The position numbers and the translations under genes are program-made. DNA of 56,899 nt from a virus, in IMG/VR virus record IMGVR_UViG_3300046817_000760, positions 1 to 56,899 of that record; one strand, 5' to 3'. Shown piece by piece: positions 36,393 to 46,396 of the stretch (position 1 is its first letter; each line of letters begins with the position of its first letter). A model generated the notes under the pieces. It saw only the letters and a list, made by a program, of their open reading frames with translations, was not told the DNA's origin and searched no databases.

Positions 36393-38993
36393 TTAGAGCC
36401 TCTTCGCGTCAGGGTACTTCTTCTGGAAAGCATCGGCCTGAGCGGCAGGCACGCTGCCTTTGTTTCCGTTGAGCATGAACTCGACCATGTCTGTCGCAGG
36501 CTTGCCCTCACCCTTGGGCGCCGGCTTCTCCGGGGGCTTGGTCCCCGCTTCATACCGAGGAGGGGCCTTTTCCGGCGCCTTAGGCTGCTTTGCGTCCCAT
36601 TCAGCCCACTTCGCATCTGCCTCCTCGGAGGGTGCATTGCCCATGCCTCGGAGCTTCGCGTCTGCCTGCGACTGGTAGAAAGTCGCCGCATCGTCATAAG
36701 CCCGCGACGGGTCTTCGCCCTTGGCCCAGTTCTCCGAAGCTTTGGCCCAACCAGCCTTATCAAGGGGCAACGTGGGCGCGTCATTGCCTGTACGTTCCGC
36801 GTCCGACTTCGTGATGGTGCCCTGACCCGTACCCACAGAAAGGGAAGACAGGTAGTCGTTACGCCGCGCGTTGTAGGACACACGGGCCTTTGCACGCTCT
36901 TCTTCGGGGGTATTCGGGTCCATCACGATATTCCAAAGACGCTGCGCCTCCTTCGCCGCGTACACCAAGGCAATGGAGTTCTTCTGAATATCGTCAATCT
37001 GCCGGATATCTGCCTGTTCCAGCTTCCTCTGGTTGGGCAAGCGCTTCCAGCCTGCTGCGATCTCGCGGCGCTCGTCTGCCGCAGCCGTAGCCGCCTTCTC
37101 CTCGGCCGTCTCCTGCTTGTTCTCAGCATTGCCCCTTGTCAGCAGTTGCGCAGCACGCCGCGTAGCAATCGCGTCTTCCGCAGCAGTCAGGGGCAGCCCT
37201 GCGTTCTGCCTAGCAAGCAGCTCATCCGCAACATACGTCTTATTATCTTTGGCCGAACCACGAGCCCCAGACATCCGGGCACGGTCCACACCTGCCAAGA
37301 GCTTGGCCTCCTCCAGTTTCGAATCCTGATCGTTCTTCTCTTTGAGCACCACACCGGCCGCCCGAACGTTGTCGTTCTTGGACATCGCCGCTTGCGCTGC
37401 CAACTCTGCCGTGTACTTCTGGCTGTTCAGAAGGTTGGTGAACTTGTCCGCCTCAGGGGTCTGGCCGAAGATGTTCACTGCCATCGCGTACTGATCACCC
37501 GCGCGCTTGGCTGCTTCCTTGTCGTTGTTGTACCTCTCCCTTTGCTGGGCCAAGTCCTGCTCCACGATCTTGTCTAGCCCCGCCTGGGCACGTGCAAGAT
37601 GCTGCGGGTTCATGTCCCCGCCACGTATGGCGAGGGCATCGCCGAACATCCCGCCCGCCAAGGCGAGCAGACCAGCAATCTTGGAACGTGTCGTCTCCTT
37701 GTGCTCGATATGGGACGACTGGTCTGATCGAAGGTTAGCGTCTTCCATCGCGGCCTTGGTACGCCGGATATCTGTCATCTGCTCGTCAATGGCCGCATTG
37801 TGCCGTTTGAGCCGCTCATCTATGTCGTTGGCTTGTTTCTGGGTCAGATCCGCTTCTGCCTTTTCTCCTTGGGCTTGGATAAGGGCTGCTCTCTTCTCGG
37901 CCACACCTCGCTCCTCCGCCTCCTCGATATAGTCCTTGAGAGCACCTGGGAGCTTCTTGGCCGCGGGGCGGAATGGCGTGATGGCTTCAGGGGGGATGGC
38001 AGTTTCGGCAGCTGCCCGTACCTGAGGATTCTTCCCCATGTACTCCACAGCCTCGTGCTCGTTCTTCACGCCCACGTCATTCGGGTCCTTGCCCGTGGCC
38101 CGCATGAAATACTCCATCCACGCCGTGGGATGGTCAGGGGCCTTGAGCATCTGGCCGTTATCGAGTGAGCTACTCCAGTGGTACTTACCATCGTGCTTGT
38201 AGACGGCAGGCACAACGCCCCCCTTCCACGCACCACGGTAATCGTAATCGTTTTCTGGATCGTCGAAGTCAGGGGCGTGCCCCCAGTCCTTCTTGGCTGC
38301 CTCGTACCAATCCTTGTACCCAGGCTTGGTGACCATATCCTTCTGAAACTGAGCCTCTTCCTCGGGCGTGAGCTTGGTCTGCGACCAATCTCCTCGTGAT
38401 GGAGGAGAGGACTGAACTTGTTCCGGCTGCTCGGTCGCAGCCAAGGCAGACGGGGGTACCGCGGCCACGGCCATGGCCGTGGGGTCAGGATTGGTTGACT
38501 GCTGCGCCAGCTCCGCGCCCTTGGCCCAGTTTTGCGCAGCGGCCATCTTCTCGTCCTGGGAACGGGCGTCCACACCGTTTCGTTGGGCGTACTGCGCAGA
38601 CTCCTCTTGCGCGGCCACGTCCGTAGCCTGCGGGTGCAACATCTGTGCGTCCGAAACTAGCCCTGGCGTGAGCCCCTGCGCAGGGGGCGCTCCATACCCA
38701 GTCAAAGCCGCGTTCCCGAGAGCCCTTTGGTCCTCAAGAGAAAGACCTGGAGTCTTAGCTCCCACCCCTTGCAGGGCTGCGTTTGCAATGGCCTGCTGGT
38801 CCTCGGGAGGGAGGCCAGGGGATTGCCCGTACCCTTGCAGTGCTTGATTGGCGAGTGGAGCCAGGGAAGGCGGGGGCGGAGCCGCGTAACTCTGCAGTGC
38901 ATGGTCCGCAATGGCCGGGTCCCAGGCAGGGGGTTGGCTCGTGTAGTTCTGGGCGGCCTGAGCACCGAGTAGGCGCTGCTCCTCTGGAGTCAT
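36393..38993 (-). CDS. Large helical internal virion protein
   Basis: 866 aa. N-terminal imperfect repeats of 'IANAALQGYG' type (about 30-100), a charged middle and long coiled coils (AAIDEQMTDIRRTKAAMEDA, QQRERYNNDKEAAKRAG), then a proline/lysine-rich tail. Starts one base from the next gene's region and belongs to the ejection-protein cluster. Confidence 0.65.
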   Translation of the reverse strand: MTPEEQRLLGAQAAQNYTSQPPAWDPAIADHALQSYAAPPPPSLAPLANQALQGYGQSPGLPPEDQQAIANAALQGVGAKTPGLSLEDQRALGNAALTGYGAPPAQGLTPGLVSDAQMLHPQATDVAAQEESAQYAQRNGVDARSQDEKMAAAQNWAKGAELAQQSTNPDPTAMAVAAVPPSALAATEQPEQVQSSPPSRGDWSQTKLTPEEEAQFQKDMVTKPGYKDWYEAAKKDWGHAPDFDDPENDYDYRGAWKGGVVPAVYKHDGKYHWSSSLDNGQMLKAPDHPTAWMEYFMRATGKDPNDVGVKNEHEAVEYMGKNPQVRAAAETAIPPEAITPFRPAAKKLPGALKDYIEEAEERGVAEKRAALIQAQGEKAEADLTQKQANDIDERLKRHNAAIDEQMTDIRRTKAAMEDANLRSDQSSHIEHKETTRSKIAGLLALAGGMFGDALAIRGGDMNPQHLARAQAGLDKIVEQDLAQQRERYNNDKEAAKRAGDQYAMAVNIFGQTPEADKFTNLLNSQKYTAELAAQAAMSKNDNVRAAGVVLKEKNDQDSKLEEAKLLAGVDRARMSGARGSAKDNKTYVADELLARQNAGLPLTAAEDAIATRRAAQLLTRGNAENKQETAEEKAATAAADERREIAAGWKRLPNQRKLEQADIRQIDDIQKNSIALVYAAKEAQRLWNIVMDPNTPEEERAKARVSYNARRNDYLSSLSVGTGQGTITKSDAERTGNDAPTLPLDKAGWAKASENWAKGEDPSRAYDDAATFYQSQADAKLRGMGNAPSEEADAKWAEWDAKQPKAPEKAPPRYEAGTKPPEKPAPKGEGKPATDMVEFMLNGNKGSVPAAQADAFQKKYPDAKRL

Positions 38994-39030
38994 GCGCCAA
39001 CTCTGCCTGATGCCTCATCACGAATGCCCC

Positions 39031-39897
39031 TTAGGCTACCGCCTTGCCGATCATGTTCATCCCGCCACCAATCAAGTTGCCTCCCAACTGGAACCACCGA
39101 TCACTCTTGCGCTGCTTGTCGCCCTGTCTCGCCTGCTCGTAGGCGAGGTTCAAGGCCGTCTGCTGGTCATTGAGGTTCTGATTCTGGCCAAGGTACTGCT
39201 GCTGCCCCTCAAGCCCCGCCTGCGTCTGCATGTTCGCTGACTGGATCGCTTGATTCCCCGCTATGCCCGCGATCTGTCCACCCACGCCCAAGAGCTGGGC
39301 CTTCTGGGCTGCAGCCTGTTGGTCCGACTGGAACTGCTGCATCTGATTCGTGTTCGCCTGGGCAACCTGGGCCTGCGTGTACGCCTGCTCCTCTTGAGCT
39401 CGCTGCACTGCCAACCCCTGAGCCGTCTGTGCACCCGTGGTGGCATTTGCATTCAAGGCATTTCGAAGGCCAAGTGCTCCTCCAGAGCGAGCAGCCCCGA
39501 AAGCAGCTGCCGTGTTGGCGTCTAGGGCCTGCTTCGCCTGGGCCGCAGCCACCTCTCCCGGATGGTACTGGTTGAGAATGGTTGCGCCTTGGTTGGTGAC
39601 AGCGACGGGCCGAACCTCCCCGGCACTCTGCATGGCCCGGACACCCATGCCTCCGAGCTTGAGTGCATCGTGCTGCCTCTTCTGCAGGTCCGAATAGCCT
39701 TGCGTGGCCTGGGCATTACCTTGCTGGACACCACCAAGGTACGTCTCCTCCAGCGCGTCTTTCTTGTCCTGTGACCCGCCATAAATGGTCGCTTTGGGCG
39801 CGGTCTTCATCCTGTTGGCTTTGATCGCAGCACCGACACCGCCACCCACGGCAGCCGCACCTAGAGCACCCGCTGCAATCGCTGCTGTAATCGCCAT
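39031..39897 (-). CDS. Internal virion protein (288 aa)
   Basis: Hydrophobic N-terminus (AITAAIAAGALGAAAVGGGVG) followed by Gln/Ala-rich helices (QANTNQMQQFQSDQQAAAQK) and a GGNLIGGGMNMIGK end. Such short Gly/Ala-then-Gln-rich proteins are typical of the smaller ejection proteins of podoviruses. Confidence 0.65.
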   Translation of the reverse strand: MAITAAIAAGALGAAAVGGGVGAAIKANRMKTAPKATIYGGSQDKKDALEETYLGGVQQGNAQATQGYSDLQKRQHDALKLGGMGVRAMQSAGEVRPVAVTNQGATILNQYHPGEVAAAQAKQALDANTAAAFGAARSGGALGLRNALNANATTGAQTAQGLAVQRAQEEQAYTQAQVAQANTNQMQQFQSDQQAAAQKAQLLGVGGQIAGIAGNQAIQSANMQTQAGLEGQQQYLGQNQNLNDQQTALNLAYEQARQGDKQRKSDRWFQLGGNLIGGGMNMIGKAVA

Positions 39898-39906
39898 GCC
39901 CTTCTC

Positions 39907-40380
39907 CTACTCCTCTTTCTCGTCAGATTGCACCGGGTCCCTGTACACCCAGGTCTTGCCATCTCCTCGGTCTGGGAGAACCTCAAACCCGTTCTGCAAA
40001 CACCCCTTGAGAGAGACGTGGTTGCCAGGGCTGATACCCCCCGTGAGCGTGAACCCGTGCTTGTCGAGGAAGGTGAATCGTGATGCTTGCAGTTCCTTGG
40101 CAATGCCCTGGCCGCGGTACGCCCGCTCTATGCCGATGTGCCCGAACACGACGTCTTCCTGGCCAAGGTCGTAAACGGACGCATGCCCAATGATGCGGCA
40201 GTTTCTTGTCACGACCCAAACGCGCGACCAGCCAGGTTCCCGAAGGCTCTTGCCCAAGTTCTCCTCTGAGCAGATGCGCGCGAACTCGCCCTCGGGCGCG
40301 TCCGCAAACCCCTCCTCCTTGGCCTCGAGTTCATGGCGAACAAAGTGCTCGTAGAGCTGGGTCAGGTAGGCCGGGGTCAC
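39907..40380 (-). CDS. GNAT-family acetyltransferase
   Basis: 157 aa. Motif A is visible as GHIGIERAYRGQGIAKEL (acetyl-CoA binding), preceded by RIIGHASVYDLG and followed by ...FEVLPDRGDGKTWVYRD. GTG start overlaps the tail-protein stop (GTGA). GNAT genes occur in phage tail regions; substrate unknown, possibly virion or host proteins. Confidence 0.85.
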   Translation of the reverse strand: MTPAYLTQLYEHFVRHELEAKEEGFADAPEGEFARICSEENLGKSLREPGWSRVWVVTRNCRIIGHASVYDLGQEDVVFGHIGIERAYRGQGIAKELQASRFTFLDKHGFTLTGGISPGNHVSLKGCLQNGFEVLPDRGDGKTWVYRDPVQSDEKEE

Positions 40381-43300
40381 TTGATCGCCCCTTCTCGAAG
40401 GGTCCTGCGCCGTATCCCGGGCGAAGCCCCATAGGTCACAACCAGGGACAGGGGCTGACCCCCTTCATCAGGGCCCTCGGGCGTGAACTCGACCAGGACA
40501 CGGATAGCGCGTGCCGGCATGGCCTCGCAGTTCATCCCGATCGTGTACCTCCCATCTTGCAGCAAAGGTACGAGCTCGAGATCCGTCCAGGTCTGTTCCC
40601 GGAAAAAGGTCGTGTCGTAATCGAACGTGGCCCGGACCCTGACCGAGTGCGGGTTATTGTAGATCACGTGCACCCAAAACTCTCGGATGCGGCAGTCTCC
40701 GTGGGGACCCTCAGGTGCCACCCATCCTCGCTCGACCAACAGGGGACGGGCGGGGTCCACGTCCACCGTGTCCGAGTCCATGATAAGCAAAGACCCGTCC
40801 GACGCGTAATAGTAGGTCCTGGACCGTTCCTCCGTTTGGAGCATCGTGGTGGAGGGGAGAACGCGCGTGGCCGTGGGCCACTTGGTCCACCCGTTCGCGA
40901 GCCAGTTGTAGACGATTGACCCTGTCCCATCGGAGAGGGGATAGACCACTTCATTTTGGAGCAGGTGCACGGTCGGAGGCCCGACCTCGTAGACCCCGAA
41001 CGTCTCAAACCTCTGCACGGACCCGGTCATCAGAGCCATGTGCCCATCGTTGCACTGAAACAGCACCCCGACGTTCGGTACCTGGGCCACGCTCAACCGC
41101 GACCTGCACCCGATGTTGGAGACGAGCTGCGGGTCCGTGAAACTCCCGCCCATGCCGGCATTATCGGGGCCGTACCCATCGATGCGCCAGATTCCTCGTT
41201 CCGCCAGCACGAACGGGTTCCCGCCCACGTCGACCACGGCAACGAGACGCCCATATTGCTGATCGAATCCGATGATCTCGAGGTTCGAGTTGAACTCAAA
41301 CGCAATGCCTTGCTGCTTGAGCAGGGACGGCAGGAGCCTGTACCTGTTCTCTGCATCGATGAGCCACAGCCTCCCCGCGATAGAGCGGACGTCCTGGGCA
41401 GGTGGAGGGCACTCCGGGAGCAAGGGTTCGTTGCTCCCTCCGAGGGAGTACAGCTGGACCGTCCCAATCTTGGTGTCCAGGATGTACTCAAAACGCCAGC
41501 AGCCTACGATACCCTTGGTCGGGGGGAGGCTGAGGATCGCGTAGAAGATGACCCCACCCGGCATGGTCGCGTAAAGTGAGAGCTCGAACTCTGGCTGTCT
41601 GACACCACTACGCATCGTGAGAGGGATCGAGACGTCGATACGAGGACTGCTCCCTGCAAGTACCACGGTCACGGGGAGTGCCGGAGCAGACCTTCGAACG
41701 TTGTCCGCTGCGTCTCGCCACGAAACAACAGCTGTGTAGAGGTACGTGCCCGTCAAGGAAGGACCCGAACCTCCCAGGCCATTCACGGCAATCTTGGGCC
41801 TCGTGAAAGGCCCGTACTCCGTGGTTTCCTTCCCATCCCAAACAGCGACCAGACCCGAGGCATTGACCCCCACGGGCCCTACGTCCGCGGCCACACCGGG
41901 CTGCCCCGAGGACGCCAAATCAAACACGCAGTACCGGACAGGCTTCAGCTCGTTCGCACTGATGGGCTGGTCCCAACGCTCCGCAAGGTAAACAAGACCG
42001 AACCGCCCATCCGCGCTGAGAGCGCTCGGGGACGAGTTGCCGTTGGCTCCTGCCTGCAAGACACGATCAACTCCACACCTCATAACGGGCGTGTACACCT
42101 GGACGGCTCCCGTGCTGTCCGGGGCATACGGGGTCACCACCACGATTTGCGGCGTGTCCATGAAGTTGGTAGGTACCCCTCCAGGGAGAGTGGGCACCAC
42201 GTTGTTCGTCCCCCACCGAGGATTGAGGGGGAAGTACGGGTAAATCTCTTGGTTAGAGATCCTATGGGCCACGCCATTGGACTGCAGCGTGTACCACGGC
42301 ACGGAGACCGTCCCGATAAGTGTGCCTGCTGCACGCGAGCGCTCCTCAAACACGGTCTGCGTCAGGTCTGTCCCGACACCCACGGCACCTGTCGTGGAGA
42401 GCGCGAAAATGACTGAATCTCTTCCTGACTGCACGTAGGGCTGGCCACTCACGGGGCCGTAGCCGACCGTGGAAGCGCTCGACCAAAACACAGTGAGGGA
42501 AGTCGGGTTGTGCAGCCCGCGATAGCAGACGCCTGTGAAGTCCGACGTGGCCACAGCCAGCCGTGCCCCGCTTGGCCCCGAATAGTAAGTGACACAAAAG
42601 TACGGAGGGGAGGCCGTGTTCGAGACCGCGTTGATAAGAGTCGTTATCGTCACCATGCTGAAGGTAGTCAGGTCAAACCGCTGCAAGACCACGTCTGTAA
42701 AGCCAGCGATGGCCCTGGCAATGAGCCATGCAGAGTTCACTCCATCACTCACCACGTCTGCCTGAATAACGGGGGAAGCTCCTACGGGCGTGTGCATCAC
42801 GTGCTCTGTGCCCGCGAAGAGTGCACCTGCAGAGAAGGTGACCTTTCGACAAGAGATCGCGCCCGCAGTGCCCGAGTACCAGACAATCATGCCGCCCGTG
42901 CACGGCGTGATGCCGAGCCAACTGACTCCAACATTCTGCGTGTGCACCATGGTCGGAGTGATCAGGTCCTTCTCCTCGTGGATGATCGAGACAAAGACCT
43001 TCCCTTGGCCCACAGCACTCTTGGACGTCACAAACCACTGCCTGCCCTCAGGGTCAAAAGCAGTGGCGGGCGTGAAGCTCGCATCGGTTGCACTTACTTG
43101 TCCAGCTTCGATGAGAGGGTACGGGTAGTAAGCGTTTTGCCCGTAAACACCGAGCAGAGTCGAGTACACCGTGTTGACGGTCTTGTCGATGATGCGGCGT
43201 GGCTGCGGGTGCGGCTTGAGATAAGCAATGACGCTCTCTCGCATCCCCGTGACCATGCCTCCGCAAGTCGGGGCATTCGGGACAGTGCCGATGACCTCTT

Positions 43301-43451
43301 CCTTGGGACGGCGTGATACGGTGCCCTTGAGCTTGCTCAGGCGAGTGTTCTCAGATCGAATCACGACGCCCTCGGCAACCTCCTCGGCCACGCCCTCGGT
43401 CAAACCGTCCGTGAAAGAAACAACTAGTTGCTGGCCGTCTTTCTCAGCCAT
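40377..43451 (-). CDS. Large tail protein, probably tail nozzle
   Basis: 1,024 aa, almost entirely beta-rich. N-terminus LVVSFTDGLTEGVAEEV and LLGVYGQNAYYPYPL, a middle rich in W-V-x-x-W strands, and a C-terminal FEYILDTKIGTVQLYSLGG, VFVLAERGIWRIDGYGPD and TYGASPGIRRRTLRE end. Its size, position directly downstream of two adaptor-like proteins and preceding the ejection proteins fit the nozzle (tail tubular B-like) protein of podoviruses. Confidence 0.65.
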   Translation of the reverse strand: MAEKDGQQLVVSFTDGLTEGVAEEVAEGVVIRSENTRLSKLKGTVSRRPKEEVIGTVPNAPTCGGMVTGMRESVIAYLKPHPQPRRIIDKTVNTVYSTLLGVYGQNAYYPYPLIEAGQVSATDASFTPATAFDPEGRQWFVTSKSAVGQGKVFVSIIHEEKDLITPTMVHTQNVGVSWLGITPCTGGMIVWYSGTAGAISCRKVTFSAGALFAGTEHVMHTPVGASPVIQADVVSDGVNSAWLIARAIAGFTDVVLQRFDLTTFSMVTITTLINAVSNTASPPYFCVTYYSGPSGARLAVATSDFTGVCYRGLHNPTSLTVFWSSASTVGYGPVSGQPYVQSGRDSVIFALSTTGAVGVGTDLTQTVFEERSRAAGTLIGTVSVPWYTLQSNGVAHRISNQEIYPYFPLNPRWGTNNVVPTLPGGVPTNFMDTPQIVVVTPYAPDSTGAVQVYTPVMRCGVDRVLQAGANGNSSPSALSADGRFGLVYLAERWDQPISANELKPVRYCVFDLASSGQPGVAADVGPVGVNASGLVAVWDGKETTEYGPFTRPKIAVNGLGGSGPSLTGTYLYTAVVSWRDAADNVRRSAPALPVTVVLAGSSPRIDVSIPLTMRSGVRQPEFELSLYATMPGGVIFYAILSLPPTKGIVGCWRFEYILDTKIGTVQLYSLGGSNEPLLPECPPPAQDVRSIAGRLWLIDAENRYRLLPSLLKQQGIAFEFNSNLEIIGFDQQYGRLVAVVDVGGNPFVLAERGIWRIDGYGPDNAGMGGSFTDPQLVSNIGCRSRLSVAQVPNVGVLFQCNDGHMALMTGSVQRFETFGVYEVGPPTVHLLQNEVVYPLSDGTGSIVYNWLANGWTKWPTATRVLPSTTMLQTEERSRTYYYASDGSLLIMDSDTVDVDPARPLLVERGWVAPEGPHGDCRIREFWVHVIYNNPHSVRVRATFDYDTTFFREQTWTDLELVPLLQDGRYTIGMNCEAMPARAIRVLVEFTPEGPDEGGQPLSLVVTYGASPGIRRRTLREGAIK

Positions 43452-43790
43452 CTAATAGATCCAAGCTCGTACGTAGATGTCCGTGGGGACAGGCGTAGCC
43501 CCGGCCACCACCACGTACTGCGTGATGTCGAGGCCCATCGCCTTTTCTGCTTGTTCAGGGAACAGAACAACCAAGGGCGTGGGGATGGGGATGTCCTGGC
43601 CTACGAGAATCCCCGCGAGATAGCCACGCCCCAGCGAATGCCGAATGACCACGCGAGACTTCCCAGACAAGATCACGCCCTCCACGTGCTGCCCATACAA
43701 AAGGGGAAGGCGTGAAAGCTGCTCCACGTAATCACGAACAGTCTGCAGACTGTCTTCAGGCTTGGCCTTTCTCTTTCCTAGCTGCTGCAT
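43452..43790 (-). CDS. Small tail or connector protein (112 aa)
   Basis: ATG 43790 abuts the next gene. Basic N-terminus, then a strongly beta-rich body (VEGVILSGKSRVVIRHS, IPTPLVVLFPEQ). Stop one base before the tail-protein ATG region. Probably a head-completion or tail accessory protein. Confidence 0.6.
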   Translation of the reverse strand: MQQLGKRKAKPEDSLQTVRDYVEQLSRLPLLYGQHVEGVILSGKSRVVIRHSLGRGYLAGILVGQDIPIPTPLVVLFPEQAEKAMGLDITQYVVVAGATPVPTDIYVRAWIY

Positions 43791-44491
43791 CAGAAGCCCC
43801 TACGGCCGAAGAACGCATCGAGCTCGTTGCGCACGTCTCGAATCTGGTAGACGGCCAGTCGATCACGCTGTTGGGCCTGGTCCCTGAGGTTGGCTTCAAT
43901 CTCCCCCTTTGCCATGAGAAAGTTAGTGGCGTCCTTGTCCTCTCTGGACCGAACCACAATGCACGCATCGAGCGCGAGCCAATCGGCCCAGCTCGTGTCT
44001 TGTGCACTGATGGTGTCCGTGAGTGACGTGATGGCGAGCCCTGCCTGGTAGGCACATCGAAGCGTGTAAACGGCTGCAGGGGGTGGGGTCAGTCGAATCA
44101 CGTTGCCTTCGAGCACGTACTCGGACTTGCGCGACTCCCAGAGCCTGGGGGAGCCCGCCCAGTTCTCAGGCCGCGGGGAGTAGTCAACGTCATGCGCGCG
44201 GTCTAGCAAGACAGCGTTCTCTCCGTGCACCCAGTGGAGACTGGTCAGGGTTCGGAAACCCGAGGGCAGAGACACGAGGTCTACGTTCGCCTGGGTAGTG
44301 AGCGTCGCAGTGCGTGCCCAATAGCCGTCAGAGAAGGAGCGAGTGAGGAGCTCGCCCAGACGGGCCACGCTCCTCTTCATCAGCTGCAGCATCTGGTCAG
44401 ACGTGATGAACGTCGTGGTCCCTATGGTTGGGACATGCAGGCGAAACTGCACGTCCTCAACCACGTCAGCGATGTTGATCGTCACGGCCAT
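43790..44491 (-). CDS. Head-to-tail adaptor protein (233 aa)
   Basis: Contains DVVEDVQFRLHVPTIGTTTFI, LMKRSVARLGELLTRSFSDGYW, and an ALDACIVVRSREDKDATNF helix region, the pattern of podovirus tail-adaptor (gp4 / tubular A-like) proteins. It follows the capsid-decoration genes and precedes the nozzle candidate, matching its expected place. Confidence 0.7.
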   Translation of the reverse strand: MAVTINIADVVEDVQFRLHVPTIGTTTFITSDQMLQLMKRSVARLGELLTRSFSDGYWARTATLTTQANVDLVSLPSGFRTLTSLHWVHGENAVLLDRAHDVDYSPRPENWAGSPRLWESRKSEYVLEGNVIRLTPPPAAVYTLRCAYQAGLAITSLTDTISAQDTSWADWLALDACIVVRSREDKDATNFLMAKGEIEANLRDQAQQRDRLAVYQIRDVRNELDAFFGRRGF

Positions 44492-44527
44492 GTGGAGACC
44501 ATGACCGGGGCATCGTGGTGGTTGCCC

Positions 44528-44734
44528 TTAGGCTTCCTCGTCCTTGGGCTCTTCGACCTCTTCCCCAGCCTCGAGAGTGTCCCAAGCCGCGAGGGCTTCG
44601 GTCACGTCACCGGAGTTGATCGCTTCAATCAGTCCCTTCATGGCCAACTCCCGCGGAGACTCGGCCTCCTCGCCCTTCTTCGGCTTCTTCGGGCCCCCTA
44701 CAATGAGGAGATCGAGAGATTTGGGCGTAGCCAT
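44528..44734 (-). CDS. Small acidic protein (68 aa)
   Basis: ATG 44734 overlaps the upstream stop (TAATG). Basic N-terminus, then a strongly acidic C-terminus (LEAGEEVEEPKDEEA). Possibly a virion accessory or assembly protein. Confidence 0.55.
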   Translation of the reverse strand: MATPKSLDLLIVGGPKKPKKGEEAESPRELAMKGLIEAINSGDVTEALAAWDTLEAGEEVEEPKDEEA

Positions 44735-45093
44735 TAGCTGCTCCTCCGCGCCATGATCTGCACGTCCACGCGCGCGGTCAGGGTATCCACGGCTGTTCCA
44801 CCACCTGCCGTGACTTGCTTGATCGTGATGACCCGGGACGCCGGGTCCGCGGCTGTTACGAGGAACAACTGAGCGGTAGAAGCGGCGATCGTCGTCACGG
44901 ACAAGTTGATGTTCTTGTAGATCTGCCCGAGCGCGATCTCGTAGGTCCCCACGCCCACGCGCGTGACCGTGCAACCTTGCTCTTCGACCACCGTGATGGT
45001 GGCACCTGTTACGATGAAGCAGCATTGCAGGATGCGGCCCCCACTGGGCCCGTAGGTCTTCGGGATATGCGCGTCTTTCAGATTCCGGGCCAT
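44734..45093 (-). CDS. Capsid-decoration-like protein (119 aa)
   Basis: ATG 45093 preferred; the frame extends further upstream only with unlikely residues. Beta-rich (FIVTGATITVVEEQGCTVTRVGVGTYEIA), typical of small head-decoration or head-completion proteins. First leftward gene downstream of the regulatory island. Confidence 0.6.
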   Translation of the reverse strand: MARNLKDAHIPKTYGPSGGRILQCCFIVTGATITVVEEQGCTVTRVGVGTYEIALGQIYKNINLSVTTIAASTAQLFLVTAADPASRVITIKQVTAGGGTAVDTLTARVDVQIMARRSS

Positions 45094-45173
45094 GGGTGCT
45101 CCCCTTCTGCGCTTGCGCGCTTCCTCCCTGGGAGGGAGGCGTGTGGTGAGCGAGGAGCCTGGGCCTCTTGGAA

Positions 45174-45207
45174 GTTTGGTTGCCCCGTCCCTGATGTTTG
45201 GTTGCCC
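45174..45207. promoter_or_regulatory. Two 12-bp direct repeats in the divergent region
   Basis: GTTTGGTTGCCC at 45174-45185 and again at 45196-45207, 22 bases apart (about two helical turns), between the leftward gene 44734-45093 and the rightward regulator at 45259. Likely an operator; the reverse complement GGGCAACCAAAC matches the element seen before other late genes. Confidence 0.55.
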
Positions 45208-45258
45208 GATCCAGGTCAGATGGGCTAAAAGGGTCAAGGAAAAGAGGGGGCACTCAAC

Positions 45259-45627
45259 ATGGCGCTACGAGCAATAAACGGCGGCCGTCGACAACTATCG
45301 TTTCCCGAGCACGAGTTCGCGAGCGACCATCGAATCTCCGCCGCACTCAAGGAATACAAGACCAAGGCTAGGCTCAAGGCAGCTGCAGAGCGGCCCCCGT
45401 GTGCGGAAGTCGCAGCGCGAAGGATCCGCGAATACTTCTTTGACCTCGGCGCGGAGCTCAACTACACGCGCTGGATGGCCGAAGTCAGCCGCAAGGCGGG
45501 CATGAACTACACGACCGTTTGCGCGATCATCCACGGGCAAAAGACGCGGGTGGGGCCGAACGTTGTTGACCAGATCGCCCGTAGTACGGGCTGCCCTGTC
45601 GCGGTGTTTTATGATGCAGAGTTCTAG
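45259..45627 (+). CDS. XRE-like regulator (122 aa)
   Basis: AGAGGGGGC precedes ATG 45259. A basic N-terminal half leads to WMAEVSRKAGMNYTTVCAIIHGQKTRVGPNVVDQIARSTG, a lambda-repressor-like HTH ('SRKAG.NYTTV..I..G.....P..V..IA'). It opens a rightward island inside the leftward late region, so it may control late expression or lysogeny. Confidence 0.65.
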   Translation: MALRAINGGRRQLSFPEHEFASDHRISAALKEYKTKARLKAAAERPPCAEVAARRIREYFFDLGAELNYTRWMAEVSRKAGMNYTTVCAIIHGQKTRVGPNVVDQIARSTGCPVAVFYDAEF

Positions 45628-46396
45628 GCCGATCCCCATCGTCGGCGAGACTCGCTTACAGCTCCTCGCACGCTTTGACCAGAACCCCGAACAGGCCAAA
45701 GCGATTGCCAAGGGAGCGGGGATCTCGGAGATCACCCTTCACGACTGGGCCACGACCTACAAGACCTCGGGGGACTTGGGGGAGGCGCCTCCGCCAGAAG
45801 CACCCCAAGGAGACAACCGCCAAGGTCCGCGGAAAGGTGGCCGAGGCAGGGGCTACAGCCATGAAACACGGATGGCAGCGGTCCAAGCGTGCTTGAATGG
45901 GGAGGGTTCCTCAGAGACTATCGGGAAGCGCTTTGGGACCAGTGGCCGGAGCATTCGTGATTGGCTCGTGGCCTACCAGAAGGGCGAACTCAAACCAGGT
46001 AAAAACGAGAGCAAGAGCAGTATGGTTAAGAAACGCAGAAGCTTCACTGAAGAGTTCCGATACGACGTGGCCAAGGGCGTAGACGAGGGCAACTTCACAA
46101 TCGCAGCAGCAGCCGCCAGATTTGACCTGTCTCCGGGCTTGGTCAGCGGTTGGGTCAAGCTCCTTCGGACCAAGAAGCTCAAGCCTCCACGGGGTAAGCC
46201 TGGACCAAAGCCCAAGCCCAAGACCGAGATCGTGGAGGAGTACGGCCAAACATCGCTCGCGCTCCCTACGGCCCCGCGTACCCAGCTCGCTCGCGTGACC
46301 ACGACCCACGATGAGATCGCTCGCCTCAAGGCCGAAAACGAACGGCTGAAGTACGTCCTTCGAAAGACTCAAGCGATGTTGCTCGGCGATGAGTGA
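45611..46396 (+). CDS. Triple-HTH, IS3 OrfA-like DNA-binding protein (261 aa)
   Basis: The ATG pair at 45611/45614 overlaps the preceding gene. Three HTH units of the kind found in IS3-family OrfA transposase subunits: about 25-52 (AKAIAKGAGISEITLHDW), 80-115 (ETIGKRFGTSGRSIRDW) and 145-180 (TIAAAAARFDLSPGLVSGW), the last two followed by a Lys/Gly-rich linker. A leucine zipper (ARLKAENERLKYVLRK) ends the protein as in OrfA. No transposase catalytic gene (OrfB) or terminal repeats are nearby, so it looks domesticated as a regulator. Confidence 0.75.
   Translation: MMQSSRPIPIVGETRLQLLARFDQNPEQAKAIAKGAGISEITLHDWATTYKTSGDLGEAPPPEAPQGDNRQGPRKGGRGRGYSHETRMAAVQACLNGEGSSETIGKRFGTSGRSIRDWLVAYQKGELKPGKNESKSSMVKKRRSFTEEFRYDVAKGVDEGNFTIAAAAARFDLSPGLVSGWVKLLRTKKLKPPRGKPGPKPKPKTEIVEEYGQTSLALPTAPRTQLARVTTTHDEIARLKAENERLKYVLRKTQAMLLGDE

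Noticed and set aside
45611-46396. An insertion sequence of the IS3 family
   Set aside because: Only an OrfA-like protein is present; no OrfB, inverted repeats or target duplication were seen.
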